From Paraburkholderia sp. SOS3 (lineage in GTDB: Bacteria; Pseudomonadota; Gammaproteobacteria; Burkholderiales; Burkholderiaceae): a stretch of DNA of 64,000 nucleotides. The notes under the pieces were generated by a model, which saw only the letters and a list, made by a program, of their open reading frames with translations, did not search any database and was not told the DNA's origin. The stretch is from positions 1,240,001 through 1,304,000 of the forward strand of contig NZ_CP018812.1 of assembly GCF_001922345.1 (NCBI RefSeq), read 5' to 3'. The position numbers were made by a program, and so were the translations under genes. Position 1 is the stretch's first letter; each line of letters begins with the position of its first letter. Below are positions 1 through 9,024 of this stretch, one piece after another.

Positions 1-1
1 A

Positions 2-553
2 TCGGTCGATCCGTCGATCACGACACATGTGATTTTTACCGGCGACTGGTCGATGCCGATCAAGGAGGCCGAGGCGACCAACAGTCTCGTCGACCAGGGG
101 TGCGATGTGATCACCTGCCACGTCGACGGTCCAAAGGTGGTGGTCGAGACTGCGGAAAAGCGCGGTGCGATGAGCTGCGGCTATCACGCAAGCCAGGCGG
201 CGCTCGCGCCGAAAGGCTATCTGACCGGCGCCGAATGGGATTGGGCAACGCCGTTCAAGACCATCGTCGCGTCCGCGCAAAACGGGCAGCCGCAACAGAA
301 CCTGATGCGCGGCGGCCTCAAGGAAGGCTTCGTGAAGATGTCGCCGTACGGGCCGAAGGTCGGTGCCGATGCGCGATCGAACGCCGATTCGGTCAAAGCG
401 AAGATGGTGGCAGGCGACTACACGATCTTCAAGGGGCCGATCAAGGACAACAAAGGCGCGAGCGTGATCGCGGCCGGTGTGGCGCATCCGCAAACCGATA
501 TCGCGCTCGAAAGCATGAACTATCTCGTTTCGGGCGTGGTGGGGCAGATCTGA
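2..553 (+). CDS. BMP-family ABC transporter substrate-binding protein (3' part)
   Basis: Only the C-terminal 183 residues are present; the reading frame is open to the window edge, so the start lies upstream. The residues around GDWSMP, the run GCDVITCHVDGPKVVVETAE and GYLTGAEWDW are typical of the second lobe of BMP/PnrA-like periplasmic binding proteins, which bind nucleosides, purines and related small molecules. Two permeases and a tandem ATPase follow on the same strand, so this is the binding component of that importer. The ligand cannot be read from the fragment; the enzymes in the operon suggest a urea-, biuret- or nucleobase-like compound. Confidence 0.9.
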   Translation, partial: SVDPSITTHVIFTGDWSMPIKEAEATNSLVDQGCDVITCHVDGPKVVVETAEKRGAMSCGYHASQAALAPKGYLTGAEWDWATPFKTIVASAQNGQPQQNLMRGGLKEGFVKMSPYGPKVGADARSNADSVKAKMVAGDYTIFKGPIKDNKGASVIAAGVAHPQTDIALESMNYLVSGVVGQI

Positions 554-628
554 CCGTCGCGGTCGTTGCAGGGAGCCGCGCCTGACGTTCGCGCGGTGGT
601 CTGGTTCGGTCCGAGGCAAGGAGTGACG

Positions 629-1771
629 ATGCGTTCCGATGTTTCAGCCAGCGCGAGTGTGACGGGCGGCAGGACGAGATTCATGCTCGGCATGCTGCCG
701 GCCGTGCCGACGCTATGCGCGTTCGTGTGCACGCTGCTGCTGTTTTCGCTGTTCCTGCTCGTGCAGGGGCAGCCTGCCGCACAAGCGCTAGGACTTATCG
801 GCGAGGGCGCGTTCGGTTCGTGGTTTGCATGGCAAAACACGCTGCTGCGGGCCGCGCCGCTGATGCTCACGGCGCTGTGCGTCGCGCTGCCCGCGCAGGT
901 CGGGCTGATCGTGATCGGCGGCGAGGGCGCGCTTGCGCTCGGCGGTCTCGCGGCGGCAGTCGCTGCGCAGGCGGTGCCGCATGGGTTGCCATGGCTCGTC
1001 GCGCTGCCGTTGATGGCGTTCGCTGGCATGGCGGCAGGCGGTGTCTGGATCGGCGCGGTGGGTGCGCTGCGCCAGTGGCGCGGTGTCAACGAGACGATCA
1101 GCAGCCTCCTGATGTCGTATATCGCGATCGCGGTTTTCAAACAGCTGGTCGAAGGGCCGCTACGCGATCCGGCCAGCCTGAACAAGCCCTCGACGCCGCC
1201 GCTGCCCGACGCGCTCGCGATCGGTTCGATGCCGGGCCTCGACGTGCATTGGGGGCTGTTCTGGGGCGTGCTCGCGAGCATCGCTGCCTGGGTGTTCGTG
1301 CGGCACAGCACGCACGGCTTCGCGATGCGTGTCGCCGGCGGCAACTTTCGTGCGGCGCGGCTCGTCGGCTTGCCGGTGAACCGGCTCGCGTTTGCTGCCT
1401 GCGTGCTCGGCGGCGCGGCCGCAGGCCTTGCGGGCATGTTCGAAGTCGCGGCCGTGCAGGGCAGCGCGAACGCGTCGCTGCTCGCCGGTTACGGCTATGC
1501 GGGCATTCTCGTCGCCTTTGCCGCGCGGCAGAATCCGCTCGCGATCATGCTGTGCGCCGTGCTCGTCGGCGGGATCGAAGCGAGCGGCAGCTTGCTGCAG
1601 CGCCGCCTCGGCCTGCCCGATGCGACCACGCTGTTTCTACAAGGCTTGCTGTTCGCCAATCTGCTCGCCTGGGAGACCTTGAACACGCGCCTCGCGGCGT
1701 GGCGCACGAGGCTGCAATCGGCCGCGCGTACCGGAGAAGCGGGCGTGCAACTGGAGCGTACTCATGCCTGA
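629..1771 (+). CDS. ABC transporter permease, nucleoside/BMP type (first)
   Basis: A 380-residue integral membrane protein starting at ATG 629, with AAGGAG at 618-623 just upstream; the open frame extends further but without a ribosome site. It has many hydrophobic segments and the family motif GGEGALALGG (about residues 92-101), matching the YufP/BmpC-like permeases that pair with BMP binding proteins in the branched-chain amino acid permease superfamily. Its last 8 bases overlap the next permease gene, so the two are translationally coupled and presumably form a heterodimeric channel. Confidence 0.9.
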   Translation: MRSDVSASASVTGGRTRFMLGMLPAVPTLCAFVCTLLLFSLFLLVQGQPAAQALGLIGEGAFGSWFAWQNTLLRAAPLMLTALCVALPAQVGLIVIGGEGALALGGLAAAVAAQAVPHGLPWLVALPLMAFAGMAAGGVWIGAVGALRQWRGVNETISSLLMSYIAIAVFKQLVEGPLRDPASLNKPSTPPLPDALAIGSMPGLDVHWGLFWGVLASIAAWVFVRHSTHGFAMRVAGGNFRAARLVGLPVNRLAFAACVLGGAAAGLAGMFEVAAVQGSANASLLAGYGYAGILVAFAARQNPLAIMLCAVLVGGIEASGSLLQRRLGLPDATTLFLQGLLFANLLAWETLNTRLAAWRTRLQSAARTGEAGVQLERTHA

Positions 1772-2690
1772 TCCGCATTCGACTCTCGCCGTGCTCGCGC
1801 TATCGCTCGTGGCGGGTGCGATTCGCGTCAGCACGCCCTATCTGTTCGTCAGTCTCGGCGAATGCCTGACCGAGAAGGGCGGCCGCGTCAATCTCGGCCT
1901 CGAGGGCATTCTGGTATCGGGCGCGATGACCGGTTACGCCGCGTCGTTCCTGTCCGGTTCGCCGTGGATCGGTGTGCTCGCCGCGGGTGGCGCCGGCCTG
2001 TTGCTCGGTTGTCTGCACGGGCTCGTCTGTTCGTTGCCTCGCGTGTCGGATATTGCTTTTGGTATCGCATTGATGCTGATCGGTACCGGCCTTGCGTTCT
2101 ATCTCGGCAAGCCCTTTATCGAGCCGCAGGCGCCGATGCTCGCGTCGCTTCATCTCGGCGATGCGTCGGCATCGCCTCAGGTGCGCGAAGCCTTGCATGT
2201 GAATCCGTTGTTCGCGATCGGCGTCGTGCTCGCCTTCGCATTGCAATGGGGCTTGCGTCATACGCGCTGGGGCATGGTGCTGCGCCTCGTCGGCGAAAAC
2301 GAGGAGAGCGCGCGGGCGATGGGCTATCCGATCACGCGTGTACGCGTTGCGGCGACTGCGGTAGGGGGCATGTTCGCGGGCGTCGGCGGTGCTTATCTAT
2401 CGCTCGTCTATCCAGGCAGCTGGAACGAAGGGCTGTCGAGCGGCCAGGGGCTGATGGCGGTGGCCCTCGTGATTTTCGCGCGCTGGAGACCGCTCGCTTG
2501 CCTCGCGGCCGCGCTGCTGTTCGGCGCCGCCGGTGCGCTCGGGCCCGCGCTGCAGTCGATCGGCGTGACGAGCGGTTACTACCTGTTCAATGCCGCGCCT
2601 TATCTGCTGACGCTCGTCATCATGATCGTCAACTGCCGCCCTGATCGCACGCTCGCCGGCGCGCCGGGCGAATTGAGCCTGACGCGATGA
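1764..2690 (+). CDS. ABC transporter permease, nucleoside/BMP type (second)
   Basis: A 308-residue membrane protein overlapping the preceding permease by 8 bases. The N-terminal GGRVNLGLEGILVSGAM segment (about residues 35-50) is the diagnostic motif of the YufQ/NupQ-type permease subunit. Multiple hydrophobic helices span the length. It should form the channel with the preceding product for import of the BMP ligand. The next gene is an amidohydrolase placed before the ATPase gene, so the transporter operon is interrupted by an enzyme. Confidence 0.9.
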   Translation: MPDPHSTLAVLALSLVAGAIRVSTPYLFVSLGECLTEKGGRVNLGLEGILVSGAMTGYAASFLSGSPWIGVLAAGGAGLLLGCLHGLVCSLPRVSDIAFGIALMLIGTGLAFYLGKPFIEPQAPMLASLHLGDASASPQVREALHVNPLFAIGVVLAFALQWGLRHTRWGMVLRLVGENEESARAMGYPITRVRVAATAVGGMFAGVGGAYLSLVYPGSWNEGLSSGQGLMAVALVIFARWRPLACLAAALLFGAAGALGPALQSIGVTSGYYLFNAAPYLLTLVIMIVNCRPDRTLAGAPGELSLTR

Positions 2691-2744
2691 TGCGCACCTG
2701 AGATGAACACCGTTTGCCCTACGAACCCGCAAGAGAGCACGACC

Positions 2745-3437
2745 ATGAACCGTTTCATCGAAGCCCGTCCGTACCCCTGGCCCTACGACGGCGCGCTGCG
2801 CGCGGATAACACCGCGCTCGTGATCATCGACATGCAGACGGATTTTTGCGGCATCGGCGGCTACGTCGACAAGATGGGCTACGACCTGTCGCTCACGCGT
2901 GCGCCGATCGCGCCGATCAAATCCGTGCTGGAACTCATGCGCGAACTGGGCTTCACGATCATCCACACGCGCGAAGGGCATCGGCCCGATCTGTCCGATC
3001 TGCCCGCGAACAAGCGCTGGCGCAGCCGCCGGGCCGGCACGGACGGCATCGGTATCGGCGACGATGGGCCATGCGGCCGGATTCTGGTGCGCGGTGAACC
3101 GGGCTGGCAGATCATCGACGAACTTGCGCCGCTGCCCGGAGAGATCGTTATCGACAAGCCCGGCAAGGGCTCGTTCTGCGCGACCGATCTCGAACTGATT
3201 CTGCGCACGCGCGGCATTGCGAATCTCGTGCTGACCGGCATTACCACCGACGTCTGCGTGCACACGACGATGCGCGAAGCGAACGATCGCGGCTTCGAAT
3301 GCATGGTGCTTGCGGACTGCTGCGGCGCAACCGACGCTGGCAATCACGAGGCGGCGCTGAACATGATCCTCATGCAAGGCGGCGTGTTCGGCACCGTTTC
3401 GGATTCGGCGGCGCTGCTCGCGGCGCTCGGGAGTTGA
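2745..3437 (+). CDS. biuH: Isochorismatase-fold cysteine hydrolase, biuret amidohydrolase-like
   Basis: A 230-residue cysteine hydrolase. The ATG at 2745 gives the N-terminus expected for this group ([16 protein letters not shown]); an ATG at 2703 would add 14 residues. Catalytic residues of the fold are visible: Asp33 (QTDFCG), Lys138 ([10 protein letters not shown]) and Cys171 (TTDVCVHTT). The match to rhizobial biuret hydrolase BiuH as I remember it is close along the whole length, including the ANKRWRS and [12 protein letters not shown] stretches. BiuH converts biuret to allophanate plus ammonia in the cytoplasm. RutB-type ureidoacrylate hydrolases are the main alternative. The gene lies inside the ABC transporter operon, 2 bases before the ATPase gene. 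Confidence 0.82.
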   Translation: MNRFIEARPYPWPYDGALRADNTALVIIDMQTDFCGIGGYVDKMGYDLSLTRAPIAPIKSVLELMRELGFTIIHTREGHRPDLSDLPANKRWRSRRAGTDGIGIGDDGPCGRILVRGEPGWQIIDELAPLPGEIVIDKPGKGSFCATDLELILRTRGIANLVLTGITTDVCVHTTMREANDRGFECMVLADCCGATDAGNHEAALNMILMQGGVFGTVSDSAALLAALGS

Positions 3438-3439
3438 TC

Positions 3440-5044
3440 GTGTCGACGGCTCGCGCACTCGGCATCGAAGTGCTGAACGCGACGAAACGGTTCGGTGCGT
3501 TTTGCGCGCTCGACGGGGTTTCGCTGAAGGTGCGCGCCGGCACGATACACGCGCTGCTCGGCGAAAACGGCGCGGGCAAGAGCACGCTCGTCAAAGGGCT
3601 CGTCGGCTACGGCGTGCTCGACGACGGCGAGATCGTCGCCGACGGCCGTCAGGTTCACATAGCGTCGCCGCGCGACGCGCAGGCGCTCGGCATCGGCATG
3701 GTGTATCAGCACTTCACGCTGGCTGCGGGCCTGTCGGTCGAAGAGAACCTGCTGCTTGCGCGCGGTCGCGTGCCGTGGCGTATCGATTGGGCCGCAGAGC
3801 GCGCGGCGCTCGACACGTTCATGCGCGGCATGCCGTTCCGTTTGCGGCTCGATGCGCCCGTTGCGGGCCTCGCGGCCGGCGAGAAGCAGAAGCTCGAAAT
3901 ATTGAAGCAGCTCTATTTGCGCCAGCGCTTCCTGATTCTCGACGAACCGACCTCGGTGCTGACGCCGCAGGAGGCCGACGAGGTGCTCGGTCTGATGCGC
4001 GAGCTGACCGCGCGCGGCGAACTGACCGTGCTGATGATCACGCACAAGTTTCGCGAAGTCGATGCCTATGCGAACGACGTGACGGTATTGCGCAAGGGGC
4101 GCTGGGTCGGCACGAGCGCCGTGTGCGACACCGACCGCGACCGGCTTGCTGCATGGATGATGGGCGACGAGGGCACGCGGGATCCGCGCGCGGCCGCGGA
4201 GCTCGATGCTCGCCGGTTGCCGCGCGGCGCCGTGGCAACCGGCGCGCCGGTCCGGCTCGAGTTGCGAGAACTGAGCGTGGGCGACGATCGCGGCCATCGC
4301 GCGGTGCGCGAGGTATCGATCGCGGTGCGTGCGGGCGAGATTCTCGGCATCGCAGGTGTTTCGGGCAACGGCCAGAAAGAGTTGATCGATGCGCTCGTCG
4401 GACAGCGCGGCGCCGAGGCCGGTGAAATGCGCGTGAAGGGCGAGCCGTATCGCGCGACGCGCGAAGCGATGACGCGCCTGCGCGTATTCGCGCTTCCGGA
4501 GGAGCCGCTGCGCAATGCCTGTGTGGCCGGCATGAGCGTCGCCGAGAATCTCGCGTTGCGCGAATTCGACCGGGCGCCGCTCAAGCGCGGCGGCTGGCGC
4601 CTCGACCGCCGCGCGCTGCGCGCGCGCGCACAGAAACTGATCGCCGAATTCAACGTGCGGCCGCCGGTACCCGAGCGTGCAATCGGCACCTTGTCGGGCG
4701 GCAATGTTCAACGTGCGGTGCTCGCACGCGAACTTGGCCAGCCCGTCGACGTGCTGATCGTAGCCAACCCGGTGTTCGGCCTCGATTTCGCATCGGTGGC
4801 CGATATTCACGCGCGGATTCTGGCCGCGCGGGCCGCGGGCGCAGCCGTCTTGCTCGTCAGCGAAGATCTCGACGAACTGCTCGAACTCGCGGATCGCATC
4901 GCGGTAATGGCCGATGGCCGCATCGTGTTCGAAACGGCTGCGGAACAGGCGGACCGGGTGTTGCTCGGCCGTCATATGGCGGGACACGGCGACGCGAGCA
5001 CGGAAGGTGCGGACGTGGCGGCTCCCGTGCATGCGGGTATCTGA
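3440..5044 (+). CDS. ABC transporter tandem ATP-binding protein, BMP/nucleoside type
   Basis: A 534-residue protein with two ATPase cassettes, starting at GTG 3440 two bases after the preceding stop. The first cassette has Walker A GENGAGKST (about residue 38) and Walker B FLILDEPTS, but its signature is the divergent LAAGEKQKLEI. The second has a degenerate Walker A (GVSGNGQKE), as usual in RbsA/YufO-type proteins, and a clear signature LSGGNVQRAVLAREL. It energises the two permeases. The product lies in the cytoplasm at the membrane. Separation from the permease genes by an amidohydrolase gene supports joint expression of uptake and degradation. Confidence 0.92.
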   Translation: MSTARALGIEVLNATKRFGAFCALDGVSLKVRAGTIHALLGENGAGKSTLVKGLVGYGVLDDGEIVADGRQVHIASPRDAQALGIGMVYQHFTLAAGLSVEENLLLARGRVPWRIDWAAERAALDTFMRGMPFRLRLDAPVAGLAAGEKQKLEILKQLYLRQRFLILDEPTSVLTPQEADEVLGLMRELTARGELTVLMITHKFREVDAYANDVTVLRKGRWVGTSAVCDTDRDRLAAWMMGDEGTRDPRAAAELDARRLPRGAVATGAPVRLELRELSVGDDRGHRAVREVSIAVRAGEILGIAGVSGNGQKELIDALVGQRGAEAGEMRVKGEPYRATREAMTRLRVFALPEEPLRNACVAGMSVAENLALREFDRAPLKRGGWRLDRRALRARAQKLIAEFNVRPPVPERAIGTLSGGNVQRAVLARELGQPVDVLIVANPVFGLDFASVADIHARILAARAAGAAVLLVSEDLDELLELADRIAVMADGRIVFETAAEQADRVLLGRHMAGHGDASTEGADVAAPVHAGI

Positions 5045-5063
5045 CCAAGGAGAGAGGACAGCA

Positions 5064-6074
5064 ATGAGTTCGAGTGGATTGGGTGGATTGAACAGGTCAC
5101 CGAATGGGATCGTGGTCGGCCTCGTGCAATTGCAGAACCCCGATGTCGAGACGCCGGCACAACTGGCCGCGCAAACGCAGCGGATCGTCGAACTGGTGGG
5201 CAAGGCGCGGCGCAACAACCCGGCGATGGACCTCGTCGTGTTTCCCGAATATGCGCTGCACGGGCTATCGATGCGCACTGACGACGCGATCATGTGCAGT
5301 CTCGACGGCCCCGAAGTGGCGGCGTTCAAGGCTGCCTGTATCGAGCACCGCATCTGGGGCTGCTTCTCGATCATGGAGCGCAATGCCGGCGGGAATCCGT
5401 ATAACAGCGGCATCGTGATCGACAGCGACGGTGTCGTACAGCTCTATTATCGAAAGCTGCATCCGTGGGTGCCGGTCGAGCCCTGGGAACCCGGCGATCT
5501 CGGCGTGCCGGTCTGCAAGGGGCCGAACGGCGCGATGCTGTCGCTGATCATCTGCCACGACGGCATGTTTCCCGAGATGGCGCGCGAAGCCGCCTATAAA
5601 GGCGCGGAAATCATCTTGCGCACGGCAGGCTACACGGCGCCGATCCGTCACGCGTGGCGCGTCACGAACCAGGCCAATGCGTTCCAGAATCTCGCGCAGA
5701 CCGCGAGCGTGTGTCTGTGCGGCAGCGACGGCACGTTCGATTCGATGGGCGAAGGCATGTTCTGCGATTTCGACGGCACCGTGCTCGTCGAGGGAAGCCA
5801 TCGTCCCGACGAGATCATCACCTGTGAAATGCGGCCCGATCTCGTGCGCGAAGCGCGCGCTCACTGGGGCGTGGAAAACAATATCTATCAGCTTGGTCAT
5901 CGCGGCTATGTCGCGGTGAAGGGCGGCGCGCGCGATTGCCCCTATACATTCATGCAGGACCTCGTGCGCGGCGAATACCGGTTACCGTGGGAGCACGAGG
6001 TGCGCGTCACGGACGGCACGCCGTGCGGTTTTCCGGCCCCCGAGCGGCATTACCGCAACGGATCGCGAGGCTGA
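5064..6074 (+). CDS. amiF: Formamidase, nitrilase superfamily (AmiF type)
   Basis: A 336-residue nitrilase-fold amidase starting at ATG 5064 behind AAGGAGAG. The catalytic triad is visible: Glu62 (VFPEYALHG), Lys131 (YYRKLHPW) and Cys164 (IICHDGMFPEMAREAAYKG). Long stretches resemble Helicobacter pylori AmiF, such as FSIMERN, PWEPGDLG and WGVENNIYQLGHRGYVA. AmiF hydrolyses formamide to formate and ammonia. A close relative is the aliphatic amidase AmiE, but the length (AmiF about 334, AmiE about 345) and the motifs favour AmiF. In this operon its physiological substrate may be a formylated intermediate rather than free formamide. Confidence 0.88.
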   Translation: MSSSGLGGLNRSPNGIVVGLVQLQNPDVETPAQLAAQTQRIVELVGKARRNNPAMDLVVFPEYALHGLSMRTDDAIMCSLDGPEVAAFKAACIEHRIWGCFSIMERNAGGNPYNSGIVIDSDGVVQLYYRKLHPWVPVEPWEPGDLGVPVCKGPNGAMLSLIICHDGMFPEMAREAAYKGAEIILRTAGYTAPIRHAWRVTNQANAFQNLAQTASVCLCGSDGTFDSMGEGMFCDFDGTVLVEGSHRPDEIITCEMRPDLVREARAHWGVENNIYQLGHRGYVAVKGGARDCPYTFMQDLVRGEYRLPWEHEVRVTDGTPCGFPAPERHYRNGSRG

Positions 6075-6077
6075 GCG

Positions 6078-6737
6078 ATGCAAACGGTGAGCGGCGCGCA
6101 ACCTTTTCCGTTTCATTTCGACCCGCACCGCACCGCGCTGGTCGTGATCGACATGCAACGCGACTTTATCGAGCCGGGCGGTTTCGGCGAGGCGCTCGGC
6201 AACGACGTGTCGCTACTCGCCTCGATTGTGCCGACGGTCGCGGCGCTGCTCGCGCATGCGCGCGCGCAGGGTTGGCTCGTCGTGCACACGCGCGAATCGC
6301 ACGCGACGGATTTATCCGATTGTCCCCCGGCCAAGCGTGCGCGCGGTGCGCCGCTTGCCCGCATCGGCGACCAGGGGCCGATGGGCCGGATCCTCGTGCG
6401 CGGGGAGCCGGGCAACGCGATCGTCGACGCACTCGCGCCGGCCGGTGGCGAGATCGTGATCGACAAGCCCGGCAAGGGCGCGTTTTATGCAACACGCCTT
6501 GCGGAAGAACTTGCGTTGCGCGCGATTACGCATCTGATTTTCGCGGGCGTGACGACCGAAGTCTGCGTGCAGACGACGATGCGCGAAGCGAACGACCGGG
6601 GCTACGAATGCCTGTTGATCGAGGACGCGACGGCGAGCTACATTCCGGCCTTCAAGGAAGCGACGCTGGCGATGATGCGTTCGCAGGGGGCGATTGTCGG
6701 TTGGACGGCGACGCTTGCGAACCTGATGGAGGCATGA
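6078..6737 (+). CDS. Second isochorismatase-fold amidohydrolase
   Basis: A 219-residue cysteine hydrolase that starts 3 bases after the formamidase stop. The catalytic triad is in place: Asp29 ([11 protein letters not shown]), Lys130 ([10 protein letters not shown]) and Cys163 (TTEVCVQTT). It is a paralogue of the biuret-hydrolase-like protein earlier in the operon, sharing [22 protein letters not shown] and [13 protein letters not shown], but it lacks the ANKRWRS segment and so probably has another substrate. Biuret, guanylurea and ureidoacrylate hydrolases all belong to this superfamily. The exact reaction cannot be called from sequence alone. Confidence 0.85.
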   Translation: MQTVSGAQPFPFHFDPHRTALVVIDMQRDFIEPGGFGEALGNDVSLLASIVPTVAALLAHARAQGWLVVHTRESHATDLSDCPPAKRARGAPLARIGDQGPMGRILVRGEPGNAIVDALAPAGGEIVIDKPGKGAFYATRLAEELALRAITHLIFAGVTTEVCVQTTMREANDRGYECLLIEDATASYIPAFKEATLAMMRSQGAIVGWTATLANLMEA

Positions 6738-6739
6738 GG

Positions 6740-7150
6740 ATGACGGTATCGATGAGCGAGTTGAATCGTCCGGACGTGATTGCGCAAGTCACGGCGGCAT
6801 TCGATGCCTATGAGCGCGCACTGGTCGACAACGATATCGCGACCATGAACGCGCTGTTCTGGCATGCGCCGCAAACCGTGCGCTACGGCATAGCAGAGGT
6901 GCAGCACGGCGGCGACGCGATCCGCCGCTGGCGCGAGATGTGTGCGCCCGTGCCGCGCTCGCGGCGGCTTCATCGTACGGTCGTGACGGCATACGGCAAC
7001 GATCACGCGACCGTGAGCACGGAATTCACCAGCGACGAGACGCCGCTGCTCGGGCGGCAGATGCAGACATGGGTGCGTTTCGACACGGGCGGTGTGTTCG
7101 ACGGCTGGACCATCGTGGCCGCCCACGTCAGCCTGATCGATACGCGCTGA
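6740..7150 (+). CDS. AtzH-like (DUF3225, SnoaL-fold) protein
   Basis: A 136-residue NTF2/SnoaL-fold protein. GGAGG at 6728-6732 favours the ATG at 6740; another ATG at 6734 overlaps the previous stop. It matches the AtzH/DUF3225 family. In AtzH of Pseudomonas sp. ADP, Tyr22 and Arg46 are reported to be needed for activity; here Tyr24 (DAYERALV) and Arg48 (PQTVRYG) have the same 24-residue spacing. AtzH acts in cyanuric acid breakdown on 1,3-dicarboxyurea, normally next to the AtzE/AtzG amidase, which is absent here. The neighbours support a role in carboxylated urea or biuret chemistry. Confidence 0.8.
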   Translation: MTVSMSELNRPDVIAQVTAAFDAYERALVDNDIATMNALFWHAPQTVRYGIAEVQHGGDAIRRWREMCAPVPRSRRLHRTVVTAYGNDHATVSTEFTSDETPLLGRQMQTWVRFDTGGVFDGWTIVAAHVSLIDTR

Positions 7151-7186
7151 TGCGACGCGATCCGGTTTATGAACGGCGGTGCGCAC

Positions 7187-7936
7187 ATGGCTGAGGTATC
7201 GGGTTGGCCCATGCTCGCCGATGACGAGCACGCCGGGCCGGAAAAGGCCGCGTCTCGCGCGAATCCGCTCGCGGAAGAGGTCTATCAGCGGCTCAAGCAC
7301 GATGTTTTCAGTTTCCGGCTGTTTCCCGGCGACCGCTTTTCGGAGAACGATATCGCGCAGTACTACGGCGTGTCGCGCACACCGATGCGCGATGCGTTGT
7401 TCCGTCTTGCGCGCGAAGGCTATCTCGAAGTCGGATTCCGGCGCGGCTGGAAGGTGTCCGCGGTCGATTTCGAGCGGCTCGATCAGCTTTACGACCTGCG
7501 TATCGTGCTCGAAACCGCGTCGCTCGAGCGGTTGACGATGAATGCGGCCACCCCTGCGCTGCTCGGCGAACTCGATCGGATATGGTGTGTTGCCGAACAG
7601 GACCGCACGCGCGATGCAGTCGATATGTTCAGGATGGACGAGCAGTTTCATCGCGGGCTGGTCAGGGCGGCGGGCAATCTGGAGATGCTGCGCGTTCATG
7701 ACGAAGTGACCGAGCGCATTCGCATCGTGCGGCGTCTGGATTTTCTGAAGCCGCATCGCACCACCGCGACCTATGACGAGCATTCGACGATTCTTCGCCT
7801 GATCGAGCGCGGCAAGCTGACCGAGGCACGGATCATGCTGAACGCGCATATCACGCAAAGCAAGCTCGAGGTCCGCAAGATTACGTTGTCGATGCTGACC
7901 TCGGCGCGGGATAGCAAGCTGCCGTTTGTGACGTAG
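7187..7936 (+). CDS. GntR-family transcriptional regulator (FadR/FCD subfamily)
   Basis: A 249-residue regulator with an N-terminal winged helix (LAEEVYQRLKHDVFSFRLFPGDRFSENDIAQYYGVSRTPMRDALFRL) and a C-terminal all-helical FCD ligand domain. The FCD metal/ligand residues are visible in DEQFHRGLVRAAGN and DEHSTILRLIERG. An upstream ATG at 7169 would add six residues; neither start has a strong ribosome site. It is the last gene of the ABC importer/amidohydrolase operon and most likely controls it in response to the imported compound or a breakdown product. The operator would lie upstream of the window. Confidence 0.88.
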   Translation: MAEVSGWPMLADDEHAGPEKAASRANPLAEEVYQRLKHDVFSFRLFPGDRFSENDIAQYYGVSRTPMRDALFRLAREGYLEVGFRRGWKVSAVDFERLDQLYDLRIVLETASLERLTMNAATPALLGELDRIWCVAEQDRTRDAVDMFRMDEQFHRGLVRAAGNLEMLRVHDEVTERIRIVRRLDFLKPHRTTATYDEHSTILRLIERGKLTEARIMLNAHITQSKLEVRKITLSMLTSARDSKLPFVT

Positions 7937-8019
7937 CACACGTTGCCGTCGAACCGGGGGAAACGTCAGCGGTGCTATTCTTTCGGAATCGGCCCCGCGT
8001 CGGGGGGCGAACGGAGCCA

Positions 8020-8072
8020 CCCGCCGCGAGGCGGGCCGGCGTTGCCGCTGGAGCCGGCGTCCTTGCGCCGGC
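8020..8072 (+). other. Two GC-rich hairpins in the leader of ku
   Basis: Two consecutive inverted repeats precede the ku ribosome site: CCCGCC-GCGA-GGCGGG (8020-8035) and GCCGGCG-TCCTTG-CGCCGGC (8053-8072). The second ends 4 bases before the GAGGAG ribosome site (8077-8082). They could be the terminator of the upstream operon (the T-run is poor) or a structured 5' leader of ku. I cannot tell which. Confidence 0.4.
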
Positions 8073-8088
8073 TTATGAGGAGAAGCCC

Positions 8089-9024
8089 ATGCCTGCGCGC
8101 TCGATCGCATCGCTTTCTCTGTCTTTCGGTCTTGTTTCAATACCTGTGAAGCTTTACTCCGCAACCGAGAGTTCGGCGGACGTCCGCTTCAATCTGCTTG
8201 CGCCGGACGGCTCGCGGGTCAAGCAGCAGTACATTTCGGAGGCGACTGGCCAGATCGTCGAGCGCGGGGCGATGAACAAGGGCTACGAGTTCGAAAAGGA
8301 CCGGTTCGTCGTATTTACTGCAGACGAATTGAAGGCACTCGAGGATAGCGCGAGCCACGTCGTGGAAATCGTTGCTTTCATTCCTGAAAAATCCGTCGAT
8401 CCCCTTTACTACGACAAGGCGTATTTCATTGCGCCCGATAAACGCGGCGGCAAGCCGTATAGCCTGCTGCAGCAGGCACTGCTCGAAAGTGAGCGCGGCG
8501 CATTGGCGAAATGGGCCTCAAAGGGTAAAACACACATCGTACTGATCCGCCCGACGGAAAACGGCCTTATTTTCCAGCAACTGCTGTTTGCCGACGAAGT
8601 GCGCTCGCTTGCCGATTTGCATATCGAGCATGTGCCCGTGTCCGCCGCGGAACTCAAGCTTGCATTGCAGATTATCGAGCAGGGCACCGAGGATCACTAC
8701 GACCCGGCCGCCTACGAGAATGAAGAGAAGAAGCGGATTCTCGCTGCGATCGATCGGAAAATCGAGGGCAAGGAGATCGTGTCCAACGAACCGGTGGAGA
8801 GCGAGTCCGGCGGCCAGGTGATCGATCTGATGGAAGCGTTGCGCGCGAGCCTGTCGAAGGGCGGCGGTGGCGGTGCCCGGCAAAAGCCCGTTGCGCGTAA
8901 GGCGGCGGAGGAGGCTCAGGTGACCGAAATGCCGGCGCCGCGCGCGAGGAAACCCGCGCAGCGGGCGGCGAAAGCGGCGGCTCCGTCCGCAGCGGCTCCG
9001 GCCAAGGTCCGTGCTCGCAAGTGA
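8089..9024 (+). CDS. ku: Ku DNA end-binding protein (non-homologous end joining)
   Basis: A 311-residue bacterial Ku starting at ATG 8089 with GAGGAG 6 bases upstream. The Ku core covers about residues 1-255, with ISLSFGLVSIPVKLYSA-like start, LLAPDG, FIPEKSVDPLYYDKAYFIAPDKRGGKPYSLLQQAL and GKTHIVLIRP. The last 50 residues are a lysine/arginine/alanine tail of the type that aids DNA binding and LigD interaction. Ku forms a homodimeric ring on double-strand ends and recruits the ligase LigD. No ligD is present in the window. The stop overlaps the GTG start of the next gene. Confidence 0.96.
   Translation: MPARSIASLSLSFGLVSIPVKLYSATESSADVRFNLLAPDGSRVKQQYISEATGQIVERGAMNKGYEFEKDRFVVFTADELKALEDSASHVVEIVAFIPEKSVDPLYYDKAYFIAPDKRGGKPYSLLQQALLESERGALAKWASKGKTHIVLIRPTENGLIFQQLLFADEVRSLADLHIEHVPVSAAELKLALQIIEQGTEDHYDPAAYENEEKKRILAAIDRKIEGKEIVSNEPVESESGGQVIDLMEALRASLSKGGGGGARQKPVARKAAEEAQVTEMPAPRARKPAQRAAKAAAPSAAAPAKVRARK

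Noticed and set aside
3344..5413. A 689-codon open frame on the minus strand
   Set aside because: It lies opposite the ABC ATPase and formamidase genes, has Arg/Ala/His-rich composition without domains, and is a by-product of high GC content.
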